Assembly (NCBI GenBank): GCA_018699075.1
Contig: JABIPV010000254.1
Coordinates: 1 to 6,365 of the forward strand
Direction: 5' to 3'
From: Kordiimonadaceae bacterium
GTDB lineage: Bacteria; Pseudomonadota; Alphaproteobacteria; Sphingomonadales; Emcibacteraceae
DNA length: 6,365 bases
Made by a program: the position numbers and the translations under genes. Below the pieces are notes generated by a model. That model worked only from the letters and a program-made list of their open reading frames with translations, did not search any database and was not told the origin of the DNA. Numbering within the stretch: the first letter of the stretch is position 1; each line of letters opens with the position of its first letter. This document shows positions 1 through 6,356 of the stretch, piece by piece.

Positions 1-933
1 AAACAGGTCCCAAACATTTGCAAACTGGCTCCCGCATCACAGGAATTTCACATGGAAGATGTTCACCGTGCTGGTGGTGTCATCGCAATATTAGGTGAGT
101 TGGATAAAGGCGGTTTCATCCACCGTGATTGCCCAACTGTACAAGGCAGGACAATCGGCGAAGTGATTGATTATTTCGATGTAAATCGAAATCCTGCCGA
201 TGACGTTGTAGAATTTTATAAAGCGGCCCCTGGAGGTGTAAGAACAACAGAGGCATTCTCGCAGAGCAAAAGATACAATTCGCTAGATCTTGACCGAAAA
301 GAAGGCTGCATTCGTTCGATCGAAAATGCCTATTCACAGGACGGCGGATTGGCGGTACTTCAAGGAAATATCGCTATTAACGGTTGTATCGTAAAATCAG
401 CAGGCGTTGCCGAAGAAAACTTTACTTTTAAAGGCCCTGCTCGTATTTATGAAAGTCAGGACAGTGCTGTTGAAGGTATTACTTCAGGTGAAGTTATAGC
501 GGGTGATGCGGTTATTATCCGCTACGAAGGCCCGCGCGGGGGACCAGGAATGCAGGAAATGCTTTATCCCACGTCTTACCTTAAATCCATGGGATTAGGT
601 ACAGACTGCGCACTGATCACCGATGGTCGCTTTTCTGGTGGCACATCAGGATTATCCATTGGTCATGTTTCACCGGAAGCCGCATCAGGTGGCACCATCG
701 CCCTTATCAAAAATGGTGACATTATTGAAGTTGATATTCCAAACCGGGTCATTCGTGTCGATCTTAGTGACGACGAACTTGAACTACGGCGCGACAATAT
801 GATGTCACGTGGAAACTTAGCATGGAAACCAACTGAAATTAGAACTCGTGTAGTTTCAAAAGCCTTAAAAGCTTACGGTTTAATGGCGACATCTGCTGAT
901 AAAGGCGCTGTGCGTAGTATCGATCACCTGTAA
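1..933 (+). CDS. ilvD: Dihydroxy-acid dehydratase, C-terminal half (5' end cut by window edge)
   Basis: Dihydroxy-acid dehydratase removes water from 2,3-dihydroxy-isovalerate and 2,3-dihydroxy-3-methylvalerate, the penultimate step of valine, leucine and isoleucine synthesis, in the cytoplasm with an Fe-S cluster. The frame is open from base 1 and gives about 310 residues. A full-length enzyme has about 616 (E. coli), so roughly the N-terminal half, with the cluster cysteines, lies to the left. The internal ATG at 52 is not the true start, because upstream residues (VPNICKLAPASQ) already match the family. Visible family blocks are HMEDVHRAGGV, GCIRSIENAYSQDGGLAVL, VIRYEGPRGGPGMQEMLYPTS and GRFSGGTSGLSIGHVSPEAA; the last is the second family signature. 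The tail TSADKGAVR is also typical. The gene ends with TAA and leads after 9 bases into a threonine synthase-like gene. The sequence is collinear with E. coli IlvD as remembered, with no frameshift, so the assignment is very secure. Confidence 0.97.
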   Translation, partial: KQVPNICKLAPASQEFHMEDVHRAGGVIAILGELDKGGFIHRDCPTVQGRTIGEVIDYFDVNRNPADDVVEFYKAAPGGVRTTEAFSQSKRYNSLDLDRKEGCIRSIENAYSQDGGLAVLQGNIAINGCIVKSAGVAEENFTFKGPARIYESQDSAVEGITSGEVIAGDAVIIRYEGPRGGPGMQEMLYPTSYLKSMGLGTDCALITDGRFSGGTSGLSIGHVSPEAASGGTIALIKNGDIIEVDIPNRVIRVDLSDDELELRRDNMMSRGNLAWKPTEIRTRVVSKALKAYGLMATSADKGAVRSIDHL

Positions 934-942
934 GGAATTAAA
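931..942 (+). promoter_or_regulatory. Shine-Dalgarno overlapping the ilvD stop codon
   Basis: The bases TAAGGA contain both the ilvD stop (931-933) and an AAGGA ribosome binding site (932-936), six bases before the ATG at 943. This fixes the start of the downstream PLP enzyme and indicates that it is translated from the same message as ilvD, possibly by re-use of terminating ribosomes. No promoter or terminator fits in the gap. Confidence 0.8.
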
Positions 943-2202
943 ATGTCAAAATCTGTTGAATATGAATTCACAAAAGAACTTTATGATAATAAGCCATCTT
1001 TTGTAACCAACCTTGAATGTTCGATCACTGGAAAAGCCGATTATAAAGCTGGTGAAATTCATGGGCTTTCCGAAGCAGGACGGCCGCTTCTCGTTCGTTA
1101 TGATTTAGACAAAATTAAAAATAGTGTCACGAAAGAAGAAATCGAAAGTCGCCCCGGTGGCTTTTGGAAATACCGTGAATTTCTTCCGGTCAATACCGCT
1201 GATGCGGTTGCTAGCCTCGGCGAAGTGATGACGCCGCTCGTGCCATTGAAACATTCAGTACCAAAAGGCTGTGATGTCATTGTAAAGGACGAAGGTCGCT
1301 TGCCGACGGGTTCCTTTAAAGCGCGCGGTCTTGCCCTTGCAGTTTCAATGGCAAAAGAACTGGGTCAAAATCATCTTGCCATACCTACAAATGGCAACGC
1401 AGGTGCGGCCCTTGCTGCTTATGCCAGCTATGCTGGACTTAAGACGACTATACTATGTCCGGACGATACGCCGATTGTTAATATCCGTGAAATTGAATTA
1501 CAGGGCGGCGATGTTTATACAGTAAATGGTCTGATCAATGATTGCGGTAAAATTGTCTTTGAAGGCAAAGAAACCATGGGATGGGCTGATATTTCAACTT
1601 TGAAAGAACCTTATAGAATTGAAGGCAAGAAAACCATGGGCCTTGAGCTTGCCGAACAGTTAGGATGGGAAATGCCCGATGCTATATTCTATCCAACCGG
1701 CGGCGGCACTGGATTGATCGGCATGTGGAAAGCTTTTGATGAATTGGAAAAAATCGGTTGGATCGGCTCAAAACGTCCTAAAATGATCGCTGTTCAAGCT
1801 GAGGGCTGCGCACCGATTGTTAAAGCTTTTGAAGACGGCGAAGAACATGCACCGCTTTGGGATGATGCCTTTACCCATGCGTGGGGTATTCGTGTTCCCA
1901 TCGCTGTTGGTGATTTTTTAATCCTGCGCGCTGTACGTGAAAGTGGCGGTTTTGCCATTGCCGTAAACGAACAGCATATTTTCGATTGTCGCGACCGCGT
2001 CGCTAAACAAGACGGTTTCCTACTCTGTCCCGAAGGCGCAGCAACCTTCGCCGCATGGGAAATGGCCCTTAAAAGTGATCAAGTGAACAAAGACGATAAA
2101 GTCGTGCTTTTCAATTGCGCCACAGGCCTTAAATACCCAATGCCGGATACAAACCAAACAATTGATAAATACCAACCTATTGATTATTCAAAATTTAAAT
2201 AG
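943..2202 (+). CDS. Threonine synthase-like PLP-dependent enzyme (fold type II)
   Basis: Threonine synthase converts O-phospho-homoserine to threonine and phosphate using pyridoxal phosphate. Residues 1-60 form the N-terminal strap; in some homologues it is a zinc ribbon, but here only C26 remains of the expected cysteines. The PLP lysine is K126 in PTGSFKARG. PTNGNAG (148-154) is the substrate loop, PTGGGTGLIG (from 251) the glycine-rich phosphate-binding loop, and FNCATGLKYP (from 390) the C-terminal block of threonine synthases. The length of 419 residues fits the family. The start at 943 is supported by an AAGGA six bases upstream. The neighbour ilvD acts in isoleucine synthesis, for which threonine is the precursor, so an amino-acid operon makes sense. 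Threonine dehydratase (IlvA) has the same fold and commonly sits near ilvD. It usually has GSFKIRG and a short N-terminus, and the C-terminal block here favours threonine synthase. Activity on phosphohomoserine is inferred from family resemblance. Confidence 0.85.
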   Translation: MSKSVEYEFTKELYDNKPSFVTNLECSITGKADYKAGEIHGLSEAGRPLLVRYDLDKIKNSVTKEEIESRPGGFWKYREFLPVNTADAVASLGEVMTPLVPLKHSVPKGCDVIVKDEGRLPTGSFKARGLALAVSMAKELGQNHLAIPTNGNAGAALAAYASYAGLKTTILCPDDTPIVNIREIELQGGDVYTVNGLINDCGKIVFEGKETMGWADISTLKEPYRIEGKKTMGLELAEQLGWEMPDAIFYPTGGGTGLIGMWKAFDELEKIGWIGSKRPKMIAVQAEGCAPIVKAFEDGEEHAPLWDDAFTHAWGIRVPIAVGDFLILRAVRESGGFAIAVNEQHIFDCRDRVAKQDGFLLCPEGAATFAAWEMALKSDQVNKDDKVVLFNCATGLKYPMPDTNQTIDKYQPIDYSKFK

Positions 2203-2241
2203 GCCGCAAAGTTGACATGATTAATAGCTAGAAATAAATCT

Positions 2242-2254
2242 AAGGAGAAATAAC
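2242..2254 (+). promoter_or_regulatory. Strong Shine-Dalgarno for the SIMPL-domain gene
   Basis: AAGGAG at 2242-2247 lies seven bases before the ATG at 2255, the best ribosome binding site in the window. It supports the chosen start and suggests the gene is translated independently of the upstream pair even if it shares their transcript. The rest of the 52-base gap (2203-2241) holds no hairpin terminator that I can see. Confidence 0.8.
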
Positions 2255-2977
2255 ATGAGAAAAATTCAATTCCTTACTTTGTTAATAGTAAGTATGTTTA
2301 CCGTCACTGCCTGTAATGCTCAGGAAACGTCAATTTGCCAAGGCGCACTTATCACGATGAACGCAACAGGTGAAATTGAAAGCATACCTGACGTTGCTGA
2401 GGTTTTACTTAATGTTAAAAGCCAAGCAAACAACGAAGTATCTGCTCTACAGGATTTATCAAAAAATATCCAAAAAATCATCACTGTTCTGGAAGATTTA
2501 AAAATTAAAGATGAAGACATCAGAACAGATTCGATCAGCATACGCCCAGTATTTAACCAGAGAGACCGTCAAGAAATAATTGCATATGCGGGAGCTTCAC
2601 GGGTTTATTTTAAAACATATGACCTTGAAAAAATTACTGACCTTATGAACGGCGTTATGGCAGGTAGCGATAATTTATTTTCAAATATTACTTATTCGTC
2701 AACCGACAAAGAAAGCCTCGAAGATCAAGCGCGTACAAAAGCCTTCCAAAAAGCACAACATAAAGCAAAACTATATGCTGATTTATCAGGAAACAAACTC
2801 GGTAGTGTTTGCACGATTACGGAAAATAATGTTCAAATGATGCCACGCCGGATGGATTTGGCAAGACAAGAAACAATGTCCTTAAATAGTGCACCGGCTA
2901 ATATATCCATTCCTATTAAGCCAGGCAAAATCACAACAACCGCACAAGTGACACTGGTTTACCAATTAGAAAATTAA
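2255..2977 (+). CDS. SIMPL-domain (DUF541, YggE-like) exported protein, probable lipoprotein
   Basis: This 240-residue protein starts with a signal peptide: RK at 2-3, then a hydrophobic run from residue 5 to 19. It ends in V17-T18-A19-C20, an acceptable lipobox, so it is probably a lipoprotein. The +2 residue is Asn rather than Asp, which would allow outer-membrane sorting in a Gram-negative cell. If it is not lipidated, signal peptidase I cleavage near A22 is the alternative. The mature part has the SIMPL/DUF541 pattern: a first strand 'ITMNATGEIESIPDVAEVLL', a helical stretch with alternating charges, 'IRTDSISIRPVF', then 'DQARTKAFQKAQHKAKLYADLSG' in one helix (the most typical block, with repeated A and K), and a final 'IKPGKITTTAQVTLVYQL' strand. 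E. coli YggE of this family is periplasmic and linked to reduced oxidative stress, but no biochemical activity is settled. It follows ilvD and the PLP enzyme by 52 bases and overlaps the convergent sulfatase gene by four bases. Confidence 0.88.
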   Translation: MRKIQFLTLLIVSMFTVTACNAQETSICQGALITMNATGEIESIPDVAEVLLNVKSQANNEVSALQDLSKNIQKIITVLEDLKIKDEDIRTDSISIRPVFNQRDRQEIIAYAGASRVYFKTYDLEKITDLMNGVMAGSDNLFSNITYSSTDKESLEDQARTKAFQKAQHKAKLYADLSGNKLGSVCTITENNVQMMPRRMDLARQETMSLNSAPANISIPIKPGKITTTAQVTLVYQLEN

Positions 2978-4851
2978 TGTAGTTTATTTGGCTCTTTTAG
3001 ATAATTCAGCCGTCTATCTATTTCTGAACCCGAAACCAGTGGATTGATGTTGGCTAAATTAACCGGATATTGATCGCCAAAATAATCATTAAAAAGAACT
3101 ACACTATTAAGCGCTTCTAATACGAGAACAGGTTCGTCCGTATTATTAATAATATCAGCGAGTAATGACTGCGGGTCACTTACGCCTAGTAAACCTACAT
3201 ATTCAGCGGCCCTAAGTCGTACTCTCATAGAACGATCCTTTATAAGAGGCTGAATAGCGATTTCAATATCAATTGCCTGCTGCCCAAAAGAAGCCGCGGC
3301 TGTTATGGCCCACATTCTTATGGCTTCAACCTCGGACGACAGCGCTTGCAATATTTTCGGCTTGGCATCGCCGTAATTTAAAAGCGCATAATCAGCTGTT
3401 TCTATTATACTGGCAATTTCTTGTTCATGGGATTGCCCAAACGCTACGGCATTTTTAAAGACATCGTGCTTTATTAAATAACTCTCTGAATAAAAGCTCA
3501 AATCTGGCAGGCTTTTCACTTTTTGTTGCAGTCTCTGTCTTAGATCTGACAACACATCTGCATATGCGGGATCACTTGCCAAATTTTTGACATTAAATGG
3601 ATCGCTTTCGACATCATATAAGGCTTCCACTTTCTTGGGTTGATGAAACTGTTTTTGAACATCATTTAATTTATCCGCTTTATAAAGATCCCGCCACTCT
3701 GTGAAGGCAAGCATTCGATACCTGTAATTATTCTGTAAACCATCCGGTAAAAAAGGTTGATAGTTACGCATATAAAGAAACTTTCCTTTGCGAAGTGTTC
3801 GCACCAGATCATACTTTTCATCAAAGCGGTCCGCATAGCTAAACGTTTGATCGCGGGCGTCAACGTCGACCATATTGACCTTAGGACCCAAAAAGGGTTT
3901 GCCGTCCATCGCAGCAGGGGTCTCTATACCCGCTAGCGCAAGTAATGTGGGTCCGAAATCAACAAATTCAACAAATCCTGTAATGGTTTGGTTTGCATTT
4001 GCATCAACCAGATGTTTAAAATTTTCTGGAACGCGAACTACAAGCGGCACATGGACACCATCGTCATAAGCATATCCTTTGCTGCGTGGTAAAACGCCAC
4101 CGTGATCACCAAAGTAAAAAACAAATGTATCTTCGAGCAAGCCATCTTGTTCAAGTTTTTCAATTGTTTTTCCCACCAAGGCATCAATTTTTTCAATTTC
4201 ATCAAGGTATTTGGCGTGCGTATAACGGGCTATTTTAGTATCGGGCATATAATCCGCTAATTTTACGGTCGCGGGATCATGTCGTGTTTTTTCAATTTCA
4301 AATGTATCACGGTCAAAATGAAGACTACTTTCATGGGACCCTCCATGTGTTTCCATATGAAAAAAAGGCCTTTCTTTACTGCCTCGCTCTCGCCATGTAG
4401 CCGTAGAAGACGAATTATGCCAAACATTTTCATCCACATTTACATTATAATCTGTTTTCGTATTATTGGACGTATAATAGCCTGCTTTCGCCAAATACAT
4501 CTGAAACATTTCCAGATTTTCTGGCATCTCTGCTTTTTCTAATTTTCTGTGATATTGAGTGCCGATGCGGGGGCCATAGCTACTGGTTGCCAAAGTAGTT
4601 CGGGCAACTGAACAAACAGGACTATTTGAAAAAGCATTCTTAAAAGTGAGGCCGTTTTGAGCCATCATTTCAATATTAGGGGTTTTCGCACCGCCTTCAA
4701 AAAAATGATCTAAATAATGAAGCGAGTTATCTTCTGAAATTATCCAAACAAAATTTGGCGTGCGCTCATCAGCAATAGCAATTGAGTTAACAAAAAACGA
4801 TAGCAGCATTGAGAGTAGAATAATCAAAGGAAAACTATATTTATAACTCAT
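2974..4851 (-). CDS. Secreted sulfatase (alkaline-phosphatase superfamily) with C-terminal HEAT-like repeats
   Basis: A 625-residue probable sulfate-ester hydrolase of unknown substrate, exported to the periplasm or beyond. A signal peptide (residues 1-27) ends in AIA before D28. The sulfatase domain follows. It has NFVWIISEDN (33-42) with metal-binding E40/D41, SPVCSVARTT around C80 (the residue normally converted to formylglycine) and R84, K103 after the signature, a SHES block at 172-175, and GDHGG (248-252) with D249/H250 as further metal ligands. GVHVPL (265-270) matches the usual G-x-R/H-V-P segment. VEALYDVESDPFNVKNLASDP is the standard C-terminal sulfatase tail. Residues of about 487-591 then form helical HEAT-like repeats (for example DRSMRVRLRAAEYVGLLG), likely for binding a partner or glycan. 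The Pro of C-x-P-x-R is Val here. The start ATG lies 24 bases after the folA stop and has no clear Shine-Dalgarno. No sulfatase-maturing enzyme is in the window. The family is secure; the substrate is not known. Confidence 0.9.
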   Translation of the reverse strand: MSYKYSFPLIILLSMLLSFFVNSIAIADERTPNFVWIISEDNSLHYLDHFFEGGAKTPNIEMMAQNGLTFKNAFSNSPVCSVARTTLATSSYGPRIGTQYHRKLEKAEMPENLEMFQMYLAKAGYYTSNNTKTDYNVNVDENVWHNSSSTATWRERGSKERPFFHMETHGGSHESSLHFDRDTFEIEKTRHDPATVKLADYMPDTKIARYTHAKYLDEIEKIDALVGKTIEKLEQDGLLEDTFVFYFGDHGGVLPRSKGYAYDDGVHVPLVVRVPENFKHLVDANANQTITGFVEFVDFGPTLLALAGIETPAAMDGKPFLGPKVNMVDVDARDQTFSYADRFDEKYDLVRTLRKGKFLYMRNYQPFLPDGLQNNYRYRMLAFTEWRDLYKADKLNDVQKQFHQPKKVEALYDVESDPFNVKNLASDPAYADVLSDLRQRLQQKVKSLPDLSFYSESYLIKHDVFKNAVAFGQSHEQEIASIIETADYALLNYGDAKPKILQALSSEVEAIRMWAITAAASFGQQAIDIEIAIQPLIKDRSMRVRLRAAEYVGLLGVSDPQSLLADIINNTDEPVLVLEALNSVVLFNDYFGDQYPVNLANINPLVSGSEIDRRLNYLKEPNKLH

Positions 4852-4875
4852 CGAAATACCAATCTTTATATTCAG

Positions 4876-5382
4876 TTAAATCCTATCTAAAACAATAAAG
4901 CTATAATCATGACTGTCTTTTTCACCGGCCTTATGTCGATCGGATGAATATTCAAGCCAATCTTTTGCATCCAGTTCTGGGAAATATGCGTCGCCTTCTA
5001 TTTCAGCATGAATTCGGGTTAAGTAAAGACGGTCTGCTTGGGGTAAACATAAAGCATAAATTTGCGCCCCGCCAATCACCATTATTTCTTTAAGTCCTTT
5101 CGAACCTGCCATTCCCTTTGCGACGTCAAGCGCCATATCGACACTATGAGCCGTAATGACGCCATCAACAACGAAATTAGTATCCCGTGTAATGACAATA
5201 TTCACGCGGCCTGGCAAAGGCTTTCCAATTGATTGAAAGGTTTTTCGACCCATAATAATTGGTTTATTCATGGTGATTTTCTTAAAATATTGAAGATCAG
5301 ATGATATTTTCCATGGCATATCATTGTCTTTGCCGATCACGCCATTTTCCGTTGCAGCGACAATAAGCGACGTTTTAATCAT
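4876..5382 (-). CDS. folA: Dihydrofolate reductase
   Basis: Reduces dihydrofolate to tetrahydrofolate with NADPH in the cytoplasm, restoring the cofactor oxidised by thymidylate synthase. The 168-residue length fits the chromosomal bacterial enzyme. Visible features are GVIGKDNDMPW (14-24, the mobile Met20-type loop), D29 in SSDLQYFKK as the catalytic acid (E. coli D27), MGRKTFQSIGKPLPGR (44-59, NADPH binding, with T48 like E. coli T46), MVIGGAQIY (101-109) with the conserved GG, and T122 in LYLTRI (like E. coli T113). The start ATG shares its A with the last base of the thyA TAA (TAATG), so translation is coupled to thyA. The upstream GGTGG is at best a weak ribosome binding site. No sign of a trimethoprim-resistance plasmid type is seen; this looks like the housekeeping enzyme. 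Confidence 0.96.
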   Translation of the reverse strand: MIKTSLIVAATENGVIGKDNDMPWKISSDLQYFKKITMNKPIIMGRKTFQSIGKPLPGRVNIVITRDTNFVVDGVITAHSVDMALDVAKGMAGSKGLKEIMVIGGAQIYALCLPQADRLYLTRIHAEIEGDAYFPELDAKDWLEYSSDRHKAGEKDSHDYSFIVLDRI

Positions 5383-6176
5383 TATACGGCCACCAATCCC
5401 TTAATATGTGCATGGGCCTCGTAATTTAGCAGCTCGAAATCTTCAAACTTAAAATCAAAAATACTTTTAACGTCTGGATTAATTGCCATTGTCGGCAGTG
5501 GCAAAGTATCCCGGCTTAACTGTAAATCAATTTGTTCCATATGATTTAAATATAAATGAGCATCGCCAAACGTATGGACAAAGTCACCTACTTCAAGGTC
5601 ACATACCTGTGCCATCATCATGGTCAGAAGCGCATAAGAAGCAATATTAAAAGGCACCCCTAAAAATACATCAGCACTTCTTTGATATAGCTGGCAGCTT
5701 AATTTGCCGCCGGCCACATAAAACTGAAACAGGCAATGGCACGGCGGCAACGCCATATGATCCACATCGGCCACATTCCACGCACTTACTATAAGGCGGC
5801 GGCTGTCTGGATTATTTTTTATCATATTCACAAGACCGGTAATTTGATCAACGGTTTCACCGTTTGGCATTGGCCAAGACCGCCATTGATGTCCATAAAC
5901 TGGGCCAAGGTCACCCTCTTCATCTGCCCATTCGTCCCAGATTCGAACGCCATTATCTTGTAAGTATTTAATGTTGGTATCGCCGGCTATGAACCATAAT
6001 AGTTCATGAATAATAGATTTTAAATGCAGTTTTTTTGTAGTGACCATCGGAAAGCCATCAGCAAGGTTAAAACGCATTTGATGACCAAACACACTTTTGG
6101 TCCCCGTTCCCGTACGGTCTTCTTTTTTGGTGCCTTCATCGCGAATGCGGCGGGCAAGGTCAAGATATTGTTTCAT
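5382..6176 (-). CDS. thyA: Thymidylate synthase
   Basis: Methylates dUMP to dTMP with 5,10-methylene-tetrahydrofolate, releasing dihydrofolate for the adjacent FolA. At 264 residues it has the same length as E. coli ThyA and aligns without gaps as remembered, so the numbering carries over. DRTGTGT (20-26) holds phosphate-binding R21, DSRR holds R126/R127, ALPPCHC holds the catalytic C146, YQRSADVFLG holds D169, FNIASYALL holds N177, and GDAHLY holds H207 and Y209. The C-terminus IKGLVAV resembles the E. coli IKAPVAI that closes over the active site. The start at 6176 matches the MKQYL start of the family; the upstream ribosome binding site is weak (GATGAGACC before ATATG). It is first in a leftward thyA-folA-sulfatase unit and is divergent from the tmRNA gene. 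This is the classical ThyA, not the flavin-dependent ThyX. Confidence 0.98.
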   Translation of the reverse strand: MKQYLDLARRIRDEGTKKEDRTGTGTKSVFGHQMRFNLADGFPMVTTKKLHLKSIIHELLWFIAGDTNIKYLQDNGVRIWDEWADEEGDLGPVYGHQWRSWPMPNGETVDQITGLVNMIKNNPDSRRLIVSAWNVADVDHMALPPCHCLFQFYVAGGKLSCQLYQRSADVFLGVPFNIASYALLTMMMAQVCDLEVGDFVHTFGDAHLYLNHMEQIDLQLSRDTLPLPTMAINPDVKSIFDFKFEDFELLNYEAHAHIKGLVAV

Positions 6177-6203
6177 ATGGTCTCATCATCGTATTTCTTA
6201 AAG

Positions 6204-6235
6204 ATAATACATAGATTGCATAAATAATTGATCAA
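6204..6235 (-). promoter_or_regulatory. thyA: Candidate promoter for thyA-folA(-sulfatase)
   Basis: On the - strand, TATTAT (6209-6204) matches five of six bases of the sigma-70 -10 consensus and would start a leader of about 20 bases before the thyA ATG at 6176. The nearest -35-like hexamer, TTGATC (6235-6230), is 20 bases away, longer than ideal. An alternative pairing is TTGATC with TATGTA at 16 bases. The site is a weak match read by eye. Some promoter must lie here, because thyA is divergent from ssrA. Confidence 0.3.
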
Positions 6236-6240
6236 ATCTA

Positions 6241-6269
6241 TTTAAATTTTAAGCTTTAGCACTTATATA
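6241..6269 (+). promoter_or_regulatory. ssrA: Candidate promoter for the tmRNA precursor
   Basis: TTTAAA (6241-6246, four of six to TTGACA) is followed after 17 bases by TATATA (6264-6269, four of six to TATAAT). The predicted transcription start, near 6276, coincides with the first strong stem of the tmRNA acceptor piece. The spacing is ideal but the hexamers are only moderate, and the whole segment is AT-rich, so a chance match is possible. Confidence 0.35.
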
Positions 6270-6274
6270 TAACG

Positions 6275-6356
6275 AGTCGGGTAACCGACTACGGCAATAA
6301 ACTGATATATGGAATAAACGTTACGGACCCGGGGGCGGTACCCGGCGCCTCCACCA
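6275..6356 (+). ncRNA. ssrA: tmRNA, acceptor (3', CCA-bearing) piece of a permuted two-piece ssrA gene; gene continues beyond window
   Basis: tmRNA acts with SmpB to free stalled ribosomes and tag the nascent peptide for degradation. The 3' end is clear: T-stem CCGGG (6329-6333), a 7-base loop GGCGGTA (6334-6340), CCCGG (6341-6345), acceptor strand CGCCTCC (6346-6352), A73 (6353) and encoded CCA (6354-6356). Base 6350 is T at tRNA position 70, able to form the G3-U70 pair that alanyl-tRNA synthetase recognises. GGAAT and CGGAC before the T-arm resemble the end of E. coli tmRNA. A six-pair hairpin with a GTAA loop (6275-6290) sits at the proposed 5' side. Only about 100 bases separate this from the divergent thyA, with no tag frame, so the coding piece must follow the CCA, as in the permuted alphaproteobacterial gene. 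TTACCCTAA (6357-6365) would begin the removed spacer. The 5' boundary is approximate. It is not a tRNA: no matching 5' acceptor strand lies upstream and the T-loop lacks TTC. Confidence 0.85.

Noticed and set aside
52..54. ATG at 52 as the start of a short stand-alone ilvD-like gene
   Set aside because: The frame is open to base 1 and the upstream codons encode conserved IlvD residues, so the gene is cut by the window edge and not shortened.
1331..1525. 64-codon open frame in another + frame of the PLP enzyme gene
   Set aside because: It overlaps the PLP-lysine and substrate-loop region of the real gene and has no start signal of its own.
2212..2240. Perfect -35 hexamer TTGACA with TAAATC 17 bases later, as a promoter for the SIMPL gene
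   Set aside because: The -10 matches only three of six bases, and the predicted start near 2247 would fall at the end of the AAGGAG ribosome binding site and leave it out of the message. Probably a chance match.
4279..4542. 87-codon open frame on the + strand inside the sulfatase gene
   Set aside because: It is antisense to a well-supported sulfatase domain, has no ribosome binding site and shows no recognisable protein features (rich in F, H, I, C).
5736..5963. 75-codon open frame on the + strand inside thyA
   Set aside because: It lies opposite the most conserved part of thyA, around the catalytic cysteine; the open frame is a by-product of thyA codon use.
6285..6356. A tRNA gene ending in CCACCA
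   Set aside because: The T-loop GGCGGTA lacks the TTC of tRNAs, no strand complementary to CGCCTCC lies about 72 bases upstream, and no anticodon arm is visible; the permuted tmRNA explains it better.
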